Assembly (NCBI GenBank): GCA_039105265.1 | Contig: JAPFFF010000004.1 | Coordinates: 7,235,501 to 7,299,500 of the forward strand | Direction of reading: 5' to 3' | DNA: 64,000 bases | DNA from: Tritrichomonas musculus | Lineage: Eukaryota > Parabasalia > Tritrichomonadida > Tritrichomonadidae | Shown: piece by piece, positions 51,368-59,770 of the stretch | Layout: each line of letters begins with the position of its first letter | Numbering within the stretch: the first letter of the stretch is position 1 | The notes under the pieces: model-generated | Databases searched by the model: none | The model's input: only the letters and a program-made list of their open reading frames with translations | Told to the model about the DNA's origin: nothing | Position numbers and translations under genes: made by a program

Positions 51368-51781
51368 TTATTTATCTTCTTTTGCTTTTTCTTTTTCTTT
51401 TGCTTTTTCTTTTGCTATTTCTTTTGCTTTTTCTTTTGATATAGGAACATAATATCCTTGATCGTAACCAATCATCATTCCAGGTGACAAAAATTGTTGA
51501 ATGAATTCGATATGAGTATCGAACCATTTAATCAAACAATCTTTTTTCCGTTGTTCTTCACGTGAGAAACCAGGGATGATGATTTTTAAGTTATGTTGCA
51601 TTAATTGTCTCATAACATGAGCAACAGAAAGCAATTTTTCGATTGAAACATTTTCACCATATCTCTTTTTGAGTACTTTCCAAGCTTCTGTCTTTTTAAT
51701 ATTTCTCATGTCTTTTGCAGACATAGCTGGAATATCATCTTTAATTTCATTTTGTTCAGGTACACTTTGTTTGTCAGACAT
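51368..51781 (-). CDS. Polinton protein with Lys/Glu/Ala tail
   Basis: 137 aa. A helical N-terminal part ('WKVLKKRYGENVSIEKLLSV', 'AHVMRQLMQHNLKIIIPGFS') is followed by a regular 'KEKAKEIAKEKAKEKEKAKE' tail. The initiator TTCATTTTTTT lies 10 nt before the ATG. It diverges from the gene at 51870. Not recognised. Confidence 0.65.
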   Translation of the reverse strand: MSDKQSVPEQNEIKDDIPAMSAKDMRNIKKTEAWKVLKKRYGENVSIEKLLSVAHVMRQLMQHNLKIIIPGFSREEQRKKDCLIKWFDTHIEFIQQFLSPGMMIGYDQGYYVPISKEKAKEIAKEKAKEKEKAKEDK

Positions 51782-51808
51782 TTAAAAAAATGAACTTTTT
51801 CACTAGGC

Positions 51809-51858
51809 GACCGTTAACCAAAAAATCTAATTTTTTCTCGTGAGGTCATCACATCATT
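51809..51858 (+). promoter_or_regulatory. Promoter of the 51870 gene, twin of the 49298 promoter
   Basis: GACCGTTAACCAAAAAATCT and following bases repeat the layout found before 49298, down to the CATCACATCATTTTT initiator. The predicted leader is 14 nt. Confidence 0.6.
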
Positions 51859-51869
51859 TTTATACAAGC

Positions 51870-52148
51870 ATGGAAGCCCGTACGATCCAACACTTACTCG
51901 AAGTTGTCGAAGCTCTTGATAGTGTTCATGAATGGAGAACTATTTCTGATGATCTTGATCAAAGAGAAAAAATGGCATATATGCTCCAAGAAGCTGCAAC
52001 CAATATGAATCACATCGATGATGTTCGTGTGATAATGAATGATGGAGATAGCTCAAATGAAGAAAAAGCTAACGAACTTGAATGCTTCTTCATTGAAGAA
52101 TTAAAGGCAGGTTTGAAAAATCTCAAACGCTGGAACGAAAGGAAATAA
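51870..52148 (+). CDS. Small acidic helical Polinton protein
   Basis: 92 aa from ATG 51870 (MEARTIQHLLEVVEALDSVH). The upstream extension lacks an ATG and is the promoter. Helical throughout, acidic, with no known motif. Confidence 0.6.
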   Translation: MEARTIQHLLEVVEALDSVHEWRTISDDLDQREKMAYMLQEAATNMNHIDDVRVIMNDGDSSNEEKANELECFFIEELKAGLKNLKRWNERK

Positions 52149-52175
52149 TTAATTAAATAAACAATTCAATTTACT

Positions 52176-52246
52176 GCATTTTTTGACACCCTTTTTATTT
52201 TTGCATTTTTTGACACTCTTTTTATTTTTGCATTTTCTGACAATTC
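52176..52246. repeat. 27-bp promoter-like tandem repeat between convergent genes
   Basis: GCATTTTTTGACACCCTTTT plus TATTTTT occurs twice in full (52176-52202, 52203-52229) and a third time in part. The core TTTTGACAC..TTTTTATTTTT is the same string as the TTTTGACACTTCACTTTTA cassette found before many genes of the element. Here, however, it lies at the 3' ends of two converging genes. Confidence 0.65.
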
Positions 52247-53633
52247 AAATAGGATCTAATCTATAACGAGGTAATATTTGAGTATTTCCTTTAAGATCTT
52301 GTATTAAATATTTACCATTTTGAAAACCTTTTACAAAAAATCTACCAGGTTGAGTTATTGATCGTCTTTTTTTAAGAGTGTCTTTATTATTATATACAAT
52401 TACTTCTTGGTTTTCTTTTAAATTATAACCTTTTTGAGCAGAAACATTATAATTAGCTTGAGAAATACGTCTACAAATAAAAGTATATAAATCAGAATTA
52501 TTTTGCATTTGACTAGGGGAAACATTCATACCTGCATATTTTGACAAAGTTAAGTGTGGGGCATTATTATATTGAACAACTAATTCTTTTAATATTTCAG
52601 GGGAGATTTCTCGTTGAACTTCATAAGCCATATCTCTCAAAGTTCTAATAATTCTATCAACTATACCTAATGAAGAATGTAATGGGCTAGTTGTTTGTTT
52701 TTCACCTGGTTTTCGTAAAAATGATGGATAATGATAATCATCCATTCTATCAACTGGTTCCCATTTAATTCCATTTGAGTTTAAAAAATTAATTGTTTCT
52801 TCAGAACAAAAACCTTTTTCACCATCTCCGGTCAATATTTTAGGTTTCATTCCTTGTTGAAATAAAGTATTTAAAGCTTTTGTTATTGAAATAGATGTTT
52901 TTTGTCCAGCAGTCATAATTTTATTTATATCACCAAAACATTCTCTACCTAAAGGAATTGCATATAAATATCGACTATTGGCTTCTATACAAATTAAGTA
53001 CCCAACATTTTTTTCAAACATAATATCAATTAAATAAGTACCAGGTTCACATAATTTATGTAAATAATATTTTTTATTCTTATTAGTTGGAAATTGTTTC
53101 TTTTGAACATAATCATCTTCAGAAACATAATTGGGCTCAATAACTTTTTCAAATTGTTTTAATAATACATGTCTTTTATTTTTATTTCTAAACGCAATAT
53201 CAGGTACATTTGTTTTACCTTTGAATTCAACTATCATTCCTGGTTGTTCCATAATTTTTGTAATATATATTTCATACCATTCTTCCATAGTATATTTATC
53301 TTTACCTTTTTTCCATCCAGAGGTCAATTTTTCAAATTCAGGAAAAGTACGAATATTTTCATTATGTAAATTATTAATTACATGGTTCTCAATTTTTTCT
53401 TCAAAACTTAATTCATCATCAGGAATTTTTTCATCTGTGATTACAGGTAATGATTCAGATAATACTTTTCGAAATTCTGAATAAGCATTATAAATTTGTT
53501 CAAATTCATCATCAGTTACAAAATCTTTTTGATACCCTTTATAATTTCTAGCTTCATTTGGCATTATTAATTTCTTTTGATAAGCTTTCTTTTCTAAATA
53601 ATTCATTAATTTTTCACCTTCTGACGATAACAT
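52245..53633 (-). CDS. Polinton integrase (rve family)
   Basis: 462 aa. The catalytic core of a retroviral-type integrase lies at about 200-375. It starts 'GTYLIDIMFEKNVGYLICIE' (first catalytic strand), has 'PKILTGDGEKGFCSEETINF' (second) and 'HSSLGIVDRIIRTLRDM' (third acidic position and helix). It ends 'YNNAPHLTLSKYAGMNVSPS', the usual 'yN...h.tlg..P' motif. The last 60 residues (GRFFVKGFQNGKYLIQDLKG) form a small SH3- or chromo-like barrel. The family inserts the linear element into host DNA. It is divergent from the gene at 53686. Confidence 0.9.
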   Translation of the reverse strand: MLSSEGEKLMNYLEKKAYQKKLIMPNEARNYKGYQKDFVTDDEFEQIYNAYSEFRKVLSESLPVITDEKIPDDELSFEEKIENHVINNLHNENIRTFPEFEKLTSGWKKGKDKYTMEEWYEIYITKIMEQPGMIVEFKGKTNVPDIAFRNKNKRHVLLKQFEKVIEPNYVSEDDYVQKKQFPTNKNKKYYLHKLCEPGTYLIDIMFEKNVGYLICIEANSRYLYAIPLGRECFGDINKIMTAGQKTSISITKALNTLFQQGMKPKILTGDGEKGFCSEETINFLNSNGIKWEPVDRMDDYHYPSFLRKPGEKQTTSPLHSSLGIVDRIIRTLRDMAYEVQREISPEILKELVVQYNNAPHLTLSKYAGMNVSPSQMQNNSDLYTFICRRISQANYNVSAQKGYNLKENQEVIVYNNKDTLKKRRSITQPGRFFVKGFQNGKYLIQDLKGNTQILPRYRLDPI

Positions 53634-53651
53634 TTAAATTTCAATAAAGAG

Positions 53652-53680
53652 CGGTTTTGACACTTCACTTTTATTTTTTG
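53652..53680 (+). promoter_or_regulatory. Promoter cassette of the 53686 gene
   Basis: CGGTTTTGACACTTCACTTT then TATTTTTTG. The initiator A is at 53667, 19 nt before the ATG. The same cassette precedes the next three genes. Confidence 0.7.
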
Positions 53681-53685
53681 TTTTC

Positions 53686-53925
53686 ATGTCTAAATTGGAA
53701 GAAAAATTAATAAGTCTTCGAGAAGAATGGAAAGAAAAATGGAAACAAATAAGAAGAATTCAAAAAAATGCACCTAATTACACAAATGAGGATGCAATTA
53801 TAATTTATGATGAATCCAAATTATCGATGGATGATCAAGAAGAATTGGAACGATTACGAAGAGAAAGAGACCGACTCCGATATCAAATGAAAGAAATTCA
53901 AGAACTTTTAAGAGAAATTAAATAA
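53686..53925 (+). CDS. Polinton coiled-coil protein, tandem family member 1
   Basis: 79 aa, a single charged helix: 'LEEKLISLREEWKEKWKQIR' then 'IIIYDESKLSMDDQEELERL' and 'RRERDRLRYQMKEIQELLRE'. The 'YDESKL...LERLRRE' block is shared with the gene at 54644 and, more weakly, with 55109, so these are paralogues. Confidence 0.65.
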   Translation: MSKLEEKLISLREEWKEKWKQIRRIQKNAPNYTNEDAIIIYDESKLSMDDQEELERLRRERDRLRYQMKEIQELLREIK

Positions 53926-53930
53926 AAAAG

Positions 53931-53959
53931 CAGTTTTGACACTTCACTTTTATTTTTTG
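53931..53959 (+). promoter_or_regulatory. Promoter cassette of the 53965 gene
   Basis: CAGTTTTGACACTTCACTTT and following T-rich bases. Initiator A at 53946, 19 nt before the ATG. Confidence 0.7.
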
Positions 53960-53964
53960 TTTTC

Positions 53965-54594
53965 ATGTCTGAACGTACTTATTGGGAAGAACAATTAGAG
54001 CTCGTGAGAAAACAATATCAAGATGTACATGAAAAATGGTTCAAGCTAATGTCTTCTAACGTGACTGAAGAAGCAGATCAACTCAAAGACGAAGAAAAAA
54101 TTCTCTTTGATGAAATAATTCAAATAAGAAAAAATATTGCTGCAGTCAAAGTTCAAGAAATGTCGGAAAGTTCCTCTTTGGAAGAACAATTAGTAGCAGT
54201 GAGAAAACAATATCAAGAACAAAAACAACTCAAAGACTATGAAGATCAACTCTTAACGGAAATGGATTTTATCAGGCAACTAATTGCTGCAGCAAGAGTT
54301 CGAGAAATGTCTGATAGTTTCTCTTTGGAAGAACAATTAGTGGCAGTGAGACAACAAAAAAAAGAAATTGACAAATGTATTAAAGCCACTGGTTACAAGG
54401 AAATTTGGGATTTGCCAAAAAAATTTGGTGATGAAGGCTATCAGGAAGAATTAATACGTAACGAAGAAATAAAGAAGAAAAATCTTCACCTCTGGGATGA
54501 AGCCTGTATTCTATCAATTCAAAAGGAAATTATCCTAACAAAAATTGCTGAAGCAAGAATTCAAGAAATTGAAGAAAAAAGACCAAAAAGCTAA
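53965..54594 (+). CDS. Polinton coiled-coil protein with internal repeats, family member 2
   Basis: 209 aa. About three internal copies of a unit like 'SLEEQLVAVRKQYQEQ' followed by 'FIRQLIAAARVREMS', which suggests growth by duplication. Long coiled coil, no cysteines of note, no membrane segment. Confidence 0.65.
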   Translation: MSERTYWEEQLELVRKQYQDVHEKWFKLMSSNVTEEADQLKDEEKILFDEIIQIRKNIAAVKVQEMSESSSLEEQLVAVRKQYQEQKQLKDYEDQLLTEMDFIRQLIAAARVREMSDSFSLEEQLVAVRQQKKEIDKCIKATGYKEIWDLPKKFGDEGYQEELIRNEEIKKKNLHLWDEACILSIQKEIILTKIAEARIQEIEEKRPKS

Positions 54595-54610
54595 ACTTTA
54601 AATAAAAAAG

Positions 54611-54638
54611 CAGTTTTGACACTTCACTTTTATTTTTG
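54611..54638 (+). promoter_or_regulatory. Promoter cassette of the 54644 gene
   Basis: CAGTTTTGACACTTCACTTT, then TATTTTTG. Initiator A at 54626, 18 nt before the ATG. Confidence 0.7.
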
Positions 54639-54643
54639 TATTT

Positions 54644-55066
54644 ATGGCTGCGATTGAAATACCTATCAGAAAATTGGAAGAAAAATTGGAGAGTCTTCGA
54701 AAAGAAAAATTGGAAACATGCAAGCAAATATTGAAAATAGAAAGGAAGGCTCCATCTTCCATTGATGAGGATGGATTAATTATGTATGATGAATCCAAAT
54801 TGTTTCAGGAAGACATAGAAGAATTGGAACGATTACGAAGAGAAAAAGAAAAACTCTGGAATCAAATAGAAGCAATGAATAGTTTCATTTCCGATATCAA
54901 AAGAAGCGAACAAATGCGAGTTAATTGTCAAAAAGCCTTCGAAATTGGGAAAAGAATAGGCATAATTGAATCTAAATATCCAGGAGATCTCTCAGCTTTG
55001 ACTCCCGAAGAACGACAAGAATATGACCAATTACTAAATGAATTTCAAGAACTTTTAAAATCTTAA
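54644..55066 (+). CDS. Polinton coiled-coil protein, family member 3
   Basis: 140 aa. The first 85 residues match the 53686 protein ('KLEEKLESLRKEKLETCKQI', 'MYDESKLFQEDIEELERLRR'). The rest is a second helical part with 'YPGDLSALTPEERQEYDQLL'. Function unknown. Confidence 0.65.
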   Translation: MAAIEIPIRKLEEKLESLRKEKLETCKQILKIERKAPSSIDEDGLIMYDESKLFQEDIEELERLRREKEKLWNQIEAMNSFISDIKRSEQMRVNCQKAFEIGKRIGIIESKYPGDLSALTPEERQEYDQLLNEFQELLKS

Positions 55067-55075
55067 ATAAAAAAG

Positions 55076-55103
55076 CAGTTTTGACACTTCACTTTTATTT
55101 TTG
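55076..55103 (+). promoter_or_regulatory. Promoter cassette of the 55109 gene
   Basis: CAGTTTTGACACTTCACTTT, then TATTTTTG. Initiator A at 55091, 18 nt before the ATG. Confidence 0.7.
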
Positions 55104-55108
55104 TTTTC

Positions 55109-55306
55109 ATGTCTAAATTGCAAGAAGCTTACGAGAAATGGGATATCTTAGATGAACAAATAAATGACATCGAAAAAAAGGCAGGGATTATTGGTAATCA
55201 AAGGGTTTATGATGATAAAGATTTTAGAAAATTAATGGATTTACGAAGAGAAAGAGACAAAGTAGAAAAAGAAATTGAACTTTTAAGAAAAGAATTAATT
55301 AAATAA
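55109..55306 (+). CDS. Polinton coiled-coil protein, family member 4
   Basis: 65 aa. It is a short relative of the preceding genes ('YDDKDFRKLMDLRRERDKVE'). It converges with the helicase gene, whose stop lies only 4 bp away. Confidence 0.6.
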   Translation: MSKLQEAYEKWDILDEQINDIEKKAGIIGNQRVYDDKDFRKLMDLRRERDKVEKEIELLRKELIK

Positions 55307-55310
55307 AAAG

Positions 55311-57014
55311 TTACCTTAATCTATATTTCTTATCATTATTATTGAATGAGCAGTATTGTAAAATTGTTTGATTAAAATCTTGATGAGTTTTGGGTCTGAA
55401 ATTTTTTACTTTTGCCCATTTTTTAAATTCAGTCCAGGCTTCAAAAGCTACATAACCATTTCTGAATTTTTGAAAGTTTTCCTCAATAAATAATTTTTCA
55501 GGAGATTTTGAAAAGTTCATTAAATTCATTCTTGCCTCAGTTGTAGGAAATTGTGCTGGATAGAAATTTGATAAATCAACAGTCAAGAAAAAAGTAATTA
55601 AATTGTTTTTGAAATCTTGTGTCTTAATAAGATTACGTAAAGGTTGAAAATAGTCTTGACCTTTCATTGGATAACAATTTGTAACAACAAATCTTCTATC
55701 GTCTTCATCAATTCGAATAGGAGCAGGATTGTTTGTTAAGAAGATGAAATTGGCAACATTTTCTTTAGATTCAGGATTTCTATGTTTTCCTTCAATAGGA
55801 GCGAATCTTTCTGTGATTAATGTTTTTAATCTTTCATGTTGTTTAAGATATTTTCGATCGTTTTTATTATGATTTTCCTTTTCTGAACATACCAATAATT
55901 TTTTGTTTAAGATTTGGAAATTAAAATTGCTTGTAATATTATCAAAGTTTGCATTTGGATCAGAATATTCACCTAAAAGTTGACAAAGAGTGTCCGTAAA
56001 TGTATTTTTCCCACAACCCGGTTTACCAATAATAACTAATGCAGTACCTGTTTTACCATCTGGATGTTGAAAAATAAATGAAATCCATTTAATGATATAA
56101 TCATATAATTCTTGGTCAGAATTTGCAATAACTCTAAAAATATGATCCAAATATGGTTGAATCACATTTTGTGTACAAAGAATTAATCTTGAATAAGGAT
56201 ACCAATGAAAATATGAAAAAATGTTTGGATCTTCGGAATAGAATTTCATTGATTCATAAGTAATGAAATCCAAATTCTTCCCAAAGGAAACAACATCAAA
56301 TGCAGTAATTGCTTTCTTTGGATTTTTACCAACTTTTGAACACCCTAATTTAATATTTTTCAATATTGGTGCAAATTGAGTAGGATTTAACATTTCTAAC
56401 GTATTTGATTGTTTAATTATGAAGATATTGTCTAGTTGAATATAACAACAAACTTTTTTGAAATCAGTAAAGAAATCTCCAACACGAATTCCAGTAGAAG
56501 AATATTTTCTTTCATAATTCTTATCTTTAAATGAGATTATTGAACAATTTTCACCAAAATCAATTTGAACAAATTGGTTAATTGTATTATTGAAATATTT
56601 CTCCCAAATAACATTTCTTTGAGATTCTGAGAGTGCATTCAAAATTGGGAAGATCCAATGATTTGAAACTTCTGGATGATTTTCTTGACTACCAATTGCT
56701 TGAAGATCTTGTTCAGAATTTTCTTGATTAGATAAGTACCAATTTTTCACAATATTGTACAAATGGTTTGGATTAAATGGAGAACGAAATATATATTTGA
56801 TAGAAGTTGTTAAATTTTCAAGTGTTGGTTCAAATAAATTTAACAATCCAACAACATCATCAGGAAACAATTGAATGAGATTTGTATTTATTTCAAGATC
56901 ACGATCATGAAACTCTTGACCTTGATATTGAGGAAAGACATTCTCATTTATATTTTCCATTTGTCTAGCTTCTGGAATTAAGAAATCATCAGAGAGGAGG
57001 GTTGGTTGATTCAT
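55311..57014 (-). CDS. SF3 (D5-like) helicase of the Polinton
   Basis: 567 aa from ATG 57014 (MNQPTLLSDDFLIPEARQME). The C-terminal half is an SF3 AAA+ helicase. Walker A is 'VIIGKPGCGKNTFTDTLCQL'. It is followed by the 'GEYSDPNANFDNITSNFNF' loop and 'KLLVCSEKENHNK' (Walker B strand). Motif C is 'NFIFLTNNPAPIRIDEDDRR', whose final arginines act as the finger. The N-terminal half is a poorly conserved region that in relatives may hold a primase. It would unwind the element's DNA for its own polymerase. The ATG at 57014 is chosen because the initiator GTCACTTTTATT lies 18 nt before it on the minus strand. Confidence 0.88.
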   Translation of the reverse strand: MNQPTLLSDDFLIPEARQMENINENVFPQYQGQEFHDRDLEINTNLIQLFPDDVVGLLNLFEPTLENLTTSIKYIFRSPFNPNHLYNIVKNWYLSNQENSEQDLQAIGSQENHPEVSNHWIFPILNALSESQRNVIWEKYFNNTINQFVQIDFGENCSIISFKDKNYERKYSSTGIRVGDFFTDFKKVCCYIQLDNIFIIKQSNTLEMLNPTQFAPILKNIKLGCSKVGKNPKKAITAFDVVSFGKNLDFITYESMKFYSEDPNIFSYFHWYPYSRLILCTQNVIQPYLDHIFRVIANSDQELYDYIIKWISFIFQHPDGKTGTALVIIGKPGCGKNTFTDTLCQLLGEYSDPNANFDNITSNFNFQILNKKLLVCSEKENHNKNDRKYLKQHERLKTLITERFAPIEGKHRNPESKENVANFIFLTNNPAPIRIDEDDRRFVVTNCYPMKGQDYFQPLRNLIKTQDFKNNLITFFLTVDLSNFYPAQFPTTEARMNLMNFSKSPEKLFIEENFQKFRNGYVAFEAWTEFKKWAKVKNFRPKTHQDFNQTILQYCSFNNNDKKYRLR

Positions 57015-57018
57015 CGAT

Positions 57019-57045
57019 ACAAAAATAAAAGTGACTGTCAAAACC
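57019..57045 (-). promoter_or_regulatory. Promoter cassette of the helicase gene
   Basis: On the minus strand: AACGGTTTTGACAGTCACTT then TTATTTTTG. The initiator A is at 57032, 18 nt before the ATG at 57014. The reverse side of the same interval carries AACCGTTATTCATTTTTTAA for the gene at 57065, so the site is bidirectional. Confidence 0.7.
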
Positions 57046-57064
57046 GTTATTCATTTTTTAATTA

Positions 57065-57634
57065 ATGTCAAGTGATAACGAATTACCTCTACACTATTCA
57101 ACTGGGGGTTCACCTCAATATCAATTATCACCAAACATGCAAAATTTAAATAATAGTTTTCAAAACTTTGTTGTCAATAATGAAATTGATGAATGGGAAA
57201 TCGACCGTGATTTTAATGAACCTCAACCAATAAATACATCAACGTCTCCAAATGAAGAAGAATTTTATGCAGGAATCAATCAAATAGTAGAAGAACATCC
57301 AGCAAATCCAAACCGTAATTTTAATGAACCTCAATCAACGTCTCCAAATGAAGAAGAATTTTATGCAGGAATCAATCAAATTGTAGAAAAACAATTAGAA
57401 GAACATCCAGCAAATCCAAACCGTCATGGAAATCCAAGACCTCCAAACCCACAAGATGTATTTGGAAAAAGTTATCATGACCGAGATGATTTTGGGAACT
57501 TTTTGAAAACTCTTGATAAAAATAGTTATTATCCGTCAGATGAAATTGTTTATCTTTATAATTATTTTTTCCATACCAATATATCAAAACAAGGTTTTGG
57601 AAAATCAATTAGCCAAAGTCAAAAAATTTTTTAA
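57065..57634 (+). CDS. Acidic Polinton protein with an internal duplication
   Basis: 189 aa. A unit 'SPNEEEFYAGINQIVE' with 'EEHPANPNR.FNEPQ' occurs twice (about 60-85 and 92-118). The end is a helical segment 'DRDDFGNFLKTLDKNSYYPS'. Initiator TTCATTTTTTA lies 12 nt before the ATG. No family recognised. Confidence 0.6.
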   Translation: MSSDNELPLHYSTGGSPQYQLSPNMQNLNNSFQNFVVNNEIDEWEIDRDFNEPQPINTSTSPNEEEFYAGINQIVEEHPANPNRNFNEPQSTSPNEEEFYAGINQIVEKQLEEHPANPNRHGNPRPPNPQDVFGKSYHDRDDFGNFLKTLDKNSYYPSDEIVYLYNYFFHTNISKQGFGKSISQSQKIF

Positions 57635-57919
57635 AACAAAAAGAAGAGAAATTTTGGGCTTCATAGAAAAATTTATAAAATAAAAAATGAAAAACTTTAA
57701 TGATGTATCCTTACTGTACAATAACTGTACAATAACTGTACAATAACTGTACAATAACTGTACAATAATCCTAAAAATTTTCATTCACAAAAAGTTTAAT
57801 AAAAATTTTAATTCAAAAAGTTCATTTTTTATTTATTTATCTTTCTCAAAAGGTTTATAAATAAATGGCCAAACAAATATTAAAATTTTAATTCAAAAAG
57901 TTAAAAATTTAAATTTTTA
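57635..57919. other. Non-coding gap between convergent genes, with 11-bp repeats
   Basis: Contains the TGTACAATAAC tandem array and otherwise A/T-rich DNA between two converging genes. Confidence 0.5.
57713..57767. repeat. Five 11-bp tandem repeats (ACTGTACAATA)
   Basis: ACTGTACAATA repeated exactly five times. Each unit holds the palindrome TGTACA. One turn of the DNA helix is about 10.5 bp, so the palindromes lie on one face. Confidence 0.9.
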
Positions 57920-58189
57920 TTAAAGATTTTTATCTTCTAATTTTTGTTGATACTTTTGGAGATCATCATGAAATTTTTTTCGTAGAGCAGTTAAATTTTT
58001 CATTATTTTTTCGAATTTTTGTTTTTTCATTTCCAGACGGTCAATATCTCTTTTGATTCGTGAAGCATAAGAATTTAGAGACTGGATTTTATCAATTTGT
58101 TCCATAAGTTGTCTTTCTTCATTATGACATTTCTCTTTTTTGAAAGACATCCACAAAATCAACAAAAGGATGATCATGAACAATCTCAT
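57920..58189 (-). CDS. Small Polinton membrane protein with coiled coil
   Basis: 89 aa. N-terminal hydrophobic helix 'MRLFMIILLLILWMSFKKEK', then a coiled coil ('RIKRDIDRLEMKKQKFEKIM'). Likely a signal-anchor type protein. Initiator TTTCATTTTTATT lies 10 nt before the ATG. Confidence 0.65.
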   Translation of the reverse strand: MRLFMIILLLILWMSFKKEKCHNEERQLMEQIDKIQSLNSYASRIKRDIDRLEMKKQKFEKIMKNLTALRKKFHDDLQKYQQKLEDKNL

Positions 58190-58198
58190 AAATAAAAA

Positions 58199-58234
58199 TG
58201 AAAACCGTTAGAACGGTTATTCAAAAAGTTCATT
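58199..58234. promoter_or_regulatory. Bidirectional promoter with AACCGTT/AACGGTT palindrome
   Basis: AAAACCGTTAGAACGGTTAT forms an inverted pair of boxes. To the left it serves TTTCATTTTTATT (gene 57920-58189). To the right it serves TTCATTTTTTT (gene 58242). Each initiator lies 10 nt before its ATG. Confidence 0.65.
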
Positions 58235-58241
58235 TTTTTAA

Positions 58242-58505
58242 ATGCAGGGCCAACAAAGTTTACCTAGTGAAAAACAAAAAGAATTAATAAATTTATTAAA
58301 ATTCACTAGAGGTGAAATTGAAAAAACTTGTGATCAAATGATCAAAATGACTGAAGAATTCTTTGATCAAGAAATTGATTTAAAAAATGATTCTCGTCCA
58401 GAGAGACAAGAACAATTACATTCTTTACTAATAACAGTTGGGATTTTAGCAACTTCCAACAGAGAGAATTTCCGAAAATTGGAAGAAACGTTAAAGAATA
58501 AATAA
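58242..58505 (+). CDS. Small helical Polinton protein
   Basis: 87 aa, helical and charged ('KELINLLKFTRGEIEKTCDQ', 'MIKMTEEFFDQEIDLK'). Not recognised. The frame, spacing and initiator support it. Confidence 0.6.
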   Translation: MQGQQSLPSEKQKELINLLKFTRGEIEKTCDQMIKMTEEFFDQEIDLKNDSRPERQEQLHSLLITVGILATSNRENFRKLEETLKNK

Positions 58506-58540
58506 ACATAACCGTTTTTTAACCGCTTTCATTTTTATTT

Positions 58541-58801
58541 ATGACTGTTACTGAACAAGACCTTGAATTAGAATTTAGAAAATTGTTCAAAAATGATATC
58601 GTGTCTGATTTCCGACATTTAAAGTTATTTTTCATGTTCAAATTAAATGTTATGATCAATGATCTTGAAAATAACAATCTTGATCGATTTAAGAAAGAAG
58701 TTCATAACACACCATTTGTTTTCACAACAATGATTGAACATGATTTCTTTAATAAGATTCAAATCTACAATTCAAGAGAGAAAATTTTAACTACTCCTTA
58801 A
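58541..58801 (+). CDS. Small Polinton protein
   Basis: 86 aa. 'LELEFRKLFKNDIVSDFRHL' then 'KLFFMFKLNVMINDLENNNL'. Promoter AACCGCTTTCATTTTTATT, leader 10 nt. No family recognised. Confidence 0.6.
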   Translation: MTVTEQDLELEFRKLFKNDIVSDFRHLKLFFMFKLNVMINDLENNNLDRFKKEVHNTPFVFTTMIEHDFFNKIQIYNSREKILTTP

Positions 58802-58840
58802 TAAATAAAAAAGATTAAATTTGTTTATTTAATTTTTTTT

Positions 58841-59719
58841 TTAAAGTCCAACTGAGTCAGAGTCTGAATGAAAATTTTCAGTTTGAAATTTGGTTTGATT
58901 TTTGTAAAAGATAATTCCAAGAGCAAGAATCATGAGAATTAGTAATGGAATAGATACAGATAAACCTATTATTTTTGATACATTCTTTTGTTCAATATCT
59001 GATGGAGAGAATTGATATGAGAAATTGAAAAGATAGGATTCAGAGAATTGATCTGATATAGTGAATTGAAAAGATGGCGAACGTGATGGAGATAAAGATG
59101 GTGAAATTGATGGGCGATTTGTTGGTGAACTGATGGGCGGAATGTGATGGGCGGAATGTTGGAGATAAAGATGGACTAAATGTTGGTGAGATAAAGATGG
59201 ACTAAATGTGAACGATAAAGATGGTGAAAATGATGGTGAAATTGATGGTGAAATTGATGGTGAACGTGATGGGCGATTTGTTGGAGATAAAGATGGCACA
59301 GATTCATGTCTTAAATATGCAATACCTCGAAATTGGACGCTTCTATGTTGTTGAACATTAATAATAATAGTTGTTAGCATTTGGGGAAATTCATTTGATT
59401 CAAAAACAATTATCCAATCTTGTTCATCGTTGGAATATTCATTGATGAGATATTTTTGAGAATTCCATAAAAGTTCGGCCTCATCATGACGGGTAGAATT
59501 TTTTCCGATGATCCAAAATTTCCAGGCAGTAAATGATTGTTTAATTGTTAAATTGTTTGTTGTTGCAAAATCTGTCCAACATTCTAAGTCATCATTCGGT
59601 ATTTTTGACATCCATTCTCCATTAACAATTTCCCAATCAAAACAAGAAATCCATTCAGCATCATCAGGTATTCCTTCAATTGATGGGCGATTAATGAGTA
59701 TCAAAAAGATAACGAACAT
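58841..59719 (-). CDS. Type I membrane protein with Ser-Pro repeats (Polinton)
   Basis: 292 aa. A short signal peptide (MFVIFLILINRPSIEG) is followed by an ectodomain of about 125 residues with four Cys or Trp marks ('WISCFDWEIVNGEWMSKIPN', 'LECWTDFATTNN'). Then comes a stalk of 'PS.SPSISPSISPSFSPSLS' repeats (about 150-225), a transmembrane helix (about 250-275, 'IPLLILMILALGIIFY') and a short tail. Threonine- and serine-rich stalks of this kind are usually glycosylated. It could be a surface or virion-envelope protein, or the element may have taken a host adhesin-like gene. Initiator TTTCATTTTTATT, leader 11 nt. Confidence 0.7.
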   Translation of the reverse strand: MFVIFLILINRPSIEGIPDDAEWISCFDWEIVNGEWMSKIPNDDLECWTDFATTNNLTIKQSFTAWKFWIIGKNSTRHDEAELLWNSQKYLINEYSNDEQDWIIVFESNEFPQMLTTIIINVQQHRSVQFRGIAYLRHESVPSLSPTNRPSRSPSISPSISPSFSPSLSFTFSPSLSHQHLVHLYLQHSAHHIPPISSPTNRPSISPSLSPSRSPSFQFTISDQFSESYLFNFSYQFSPSDIEQKNVSKIIGLSVSIPLLILMILALGIIFYKNQTKFQTENFHSDSDSVGL

Positions 59720-59770
59720 TTAATAAAAATGAAAGCGGTTAAAACGGTTATGTCAGACCATTTTTTATTA

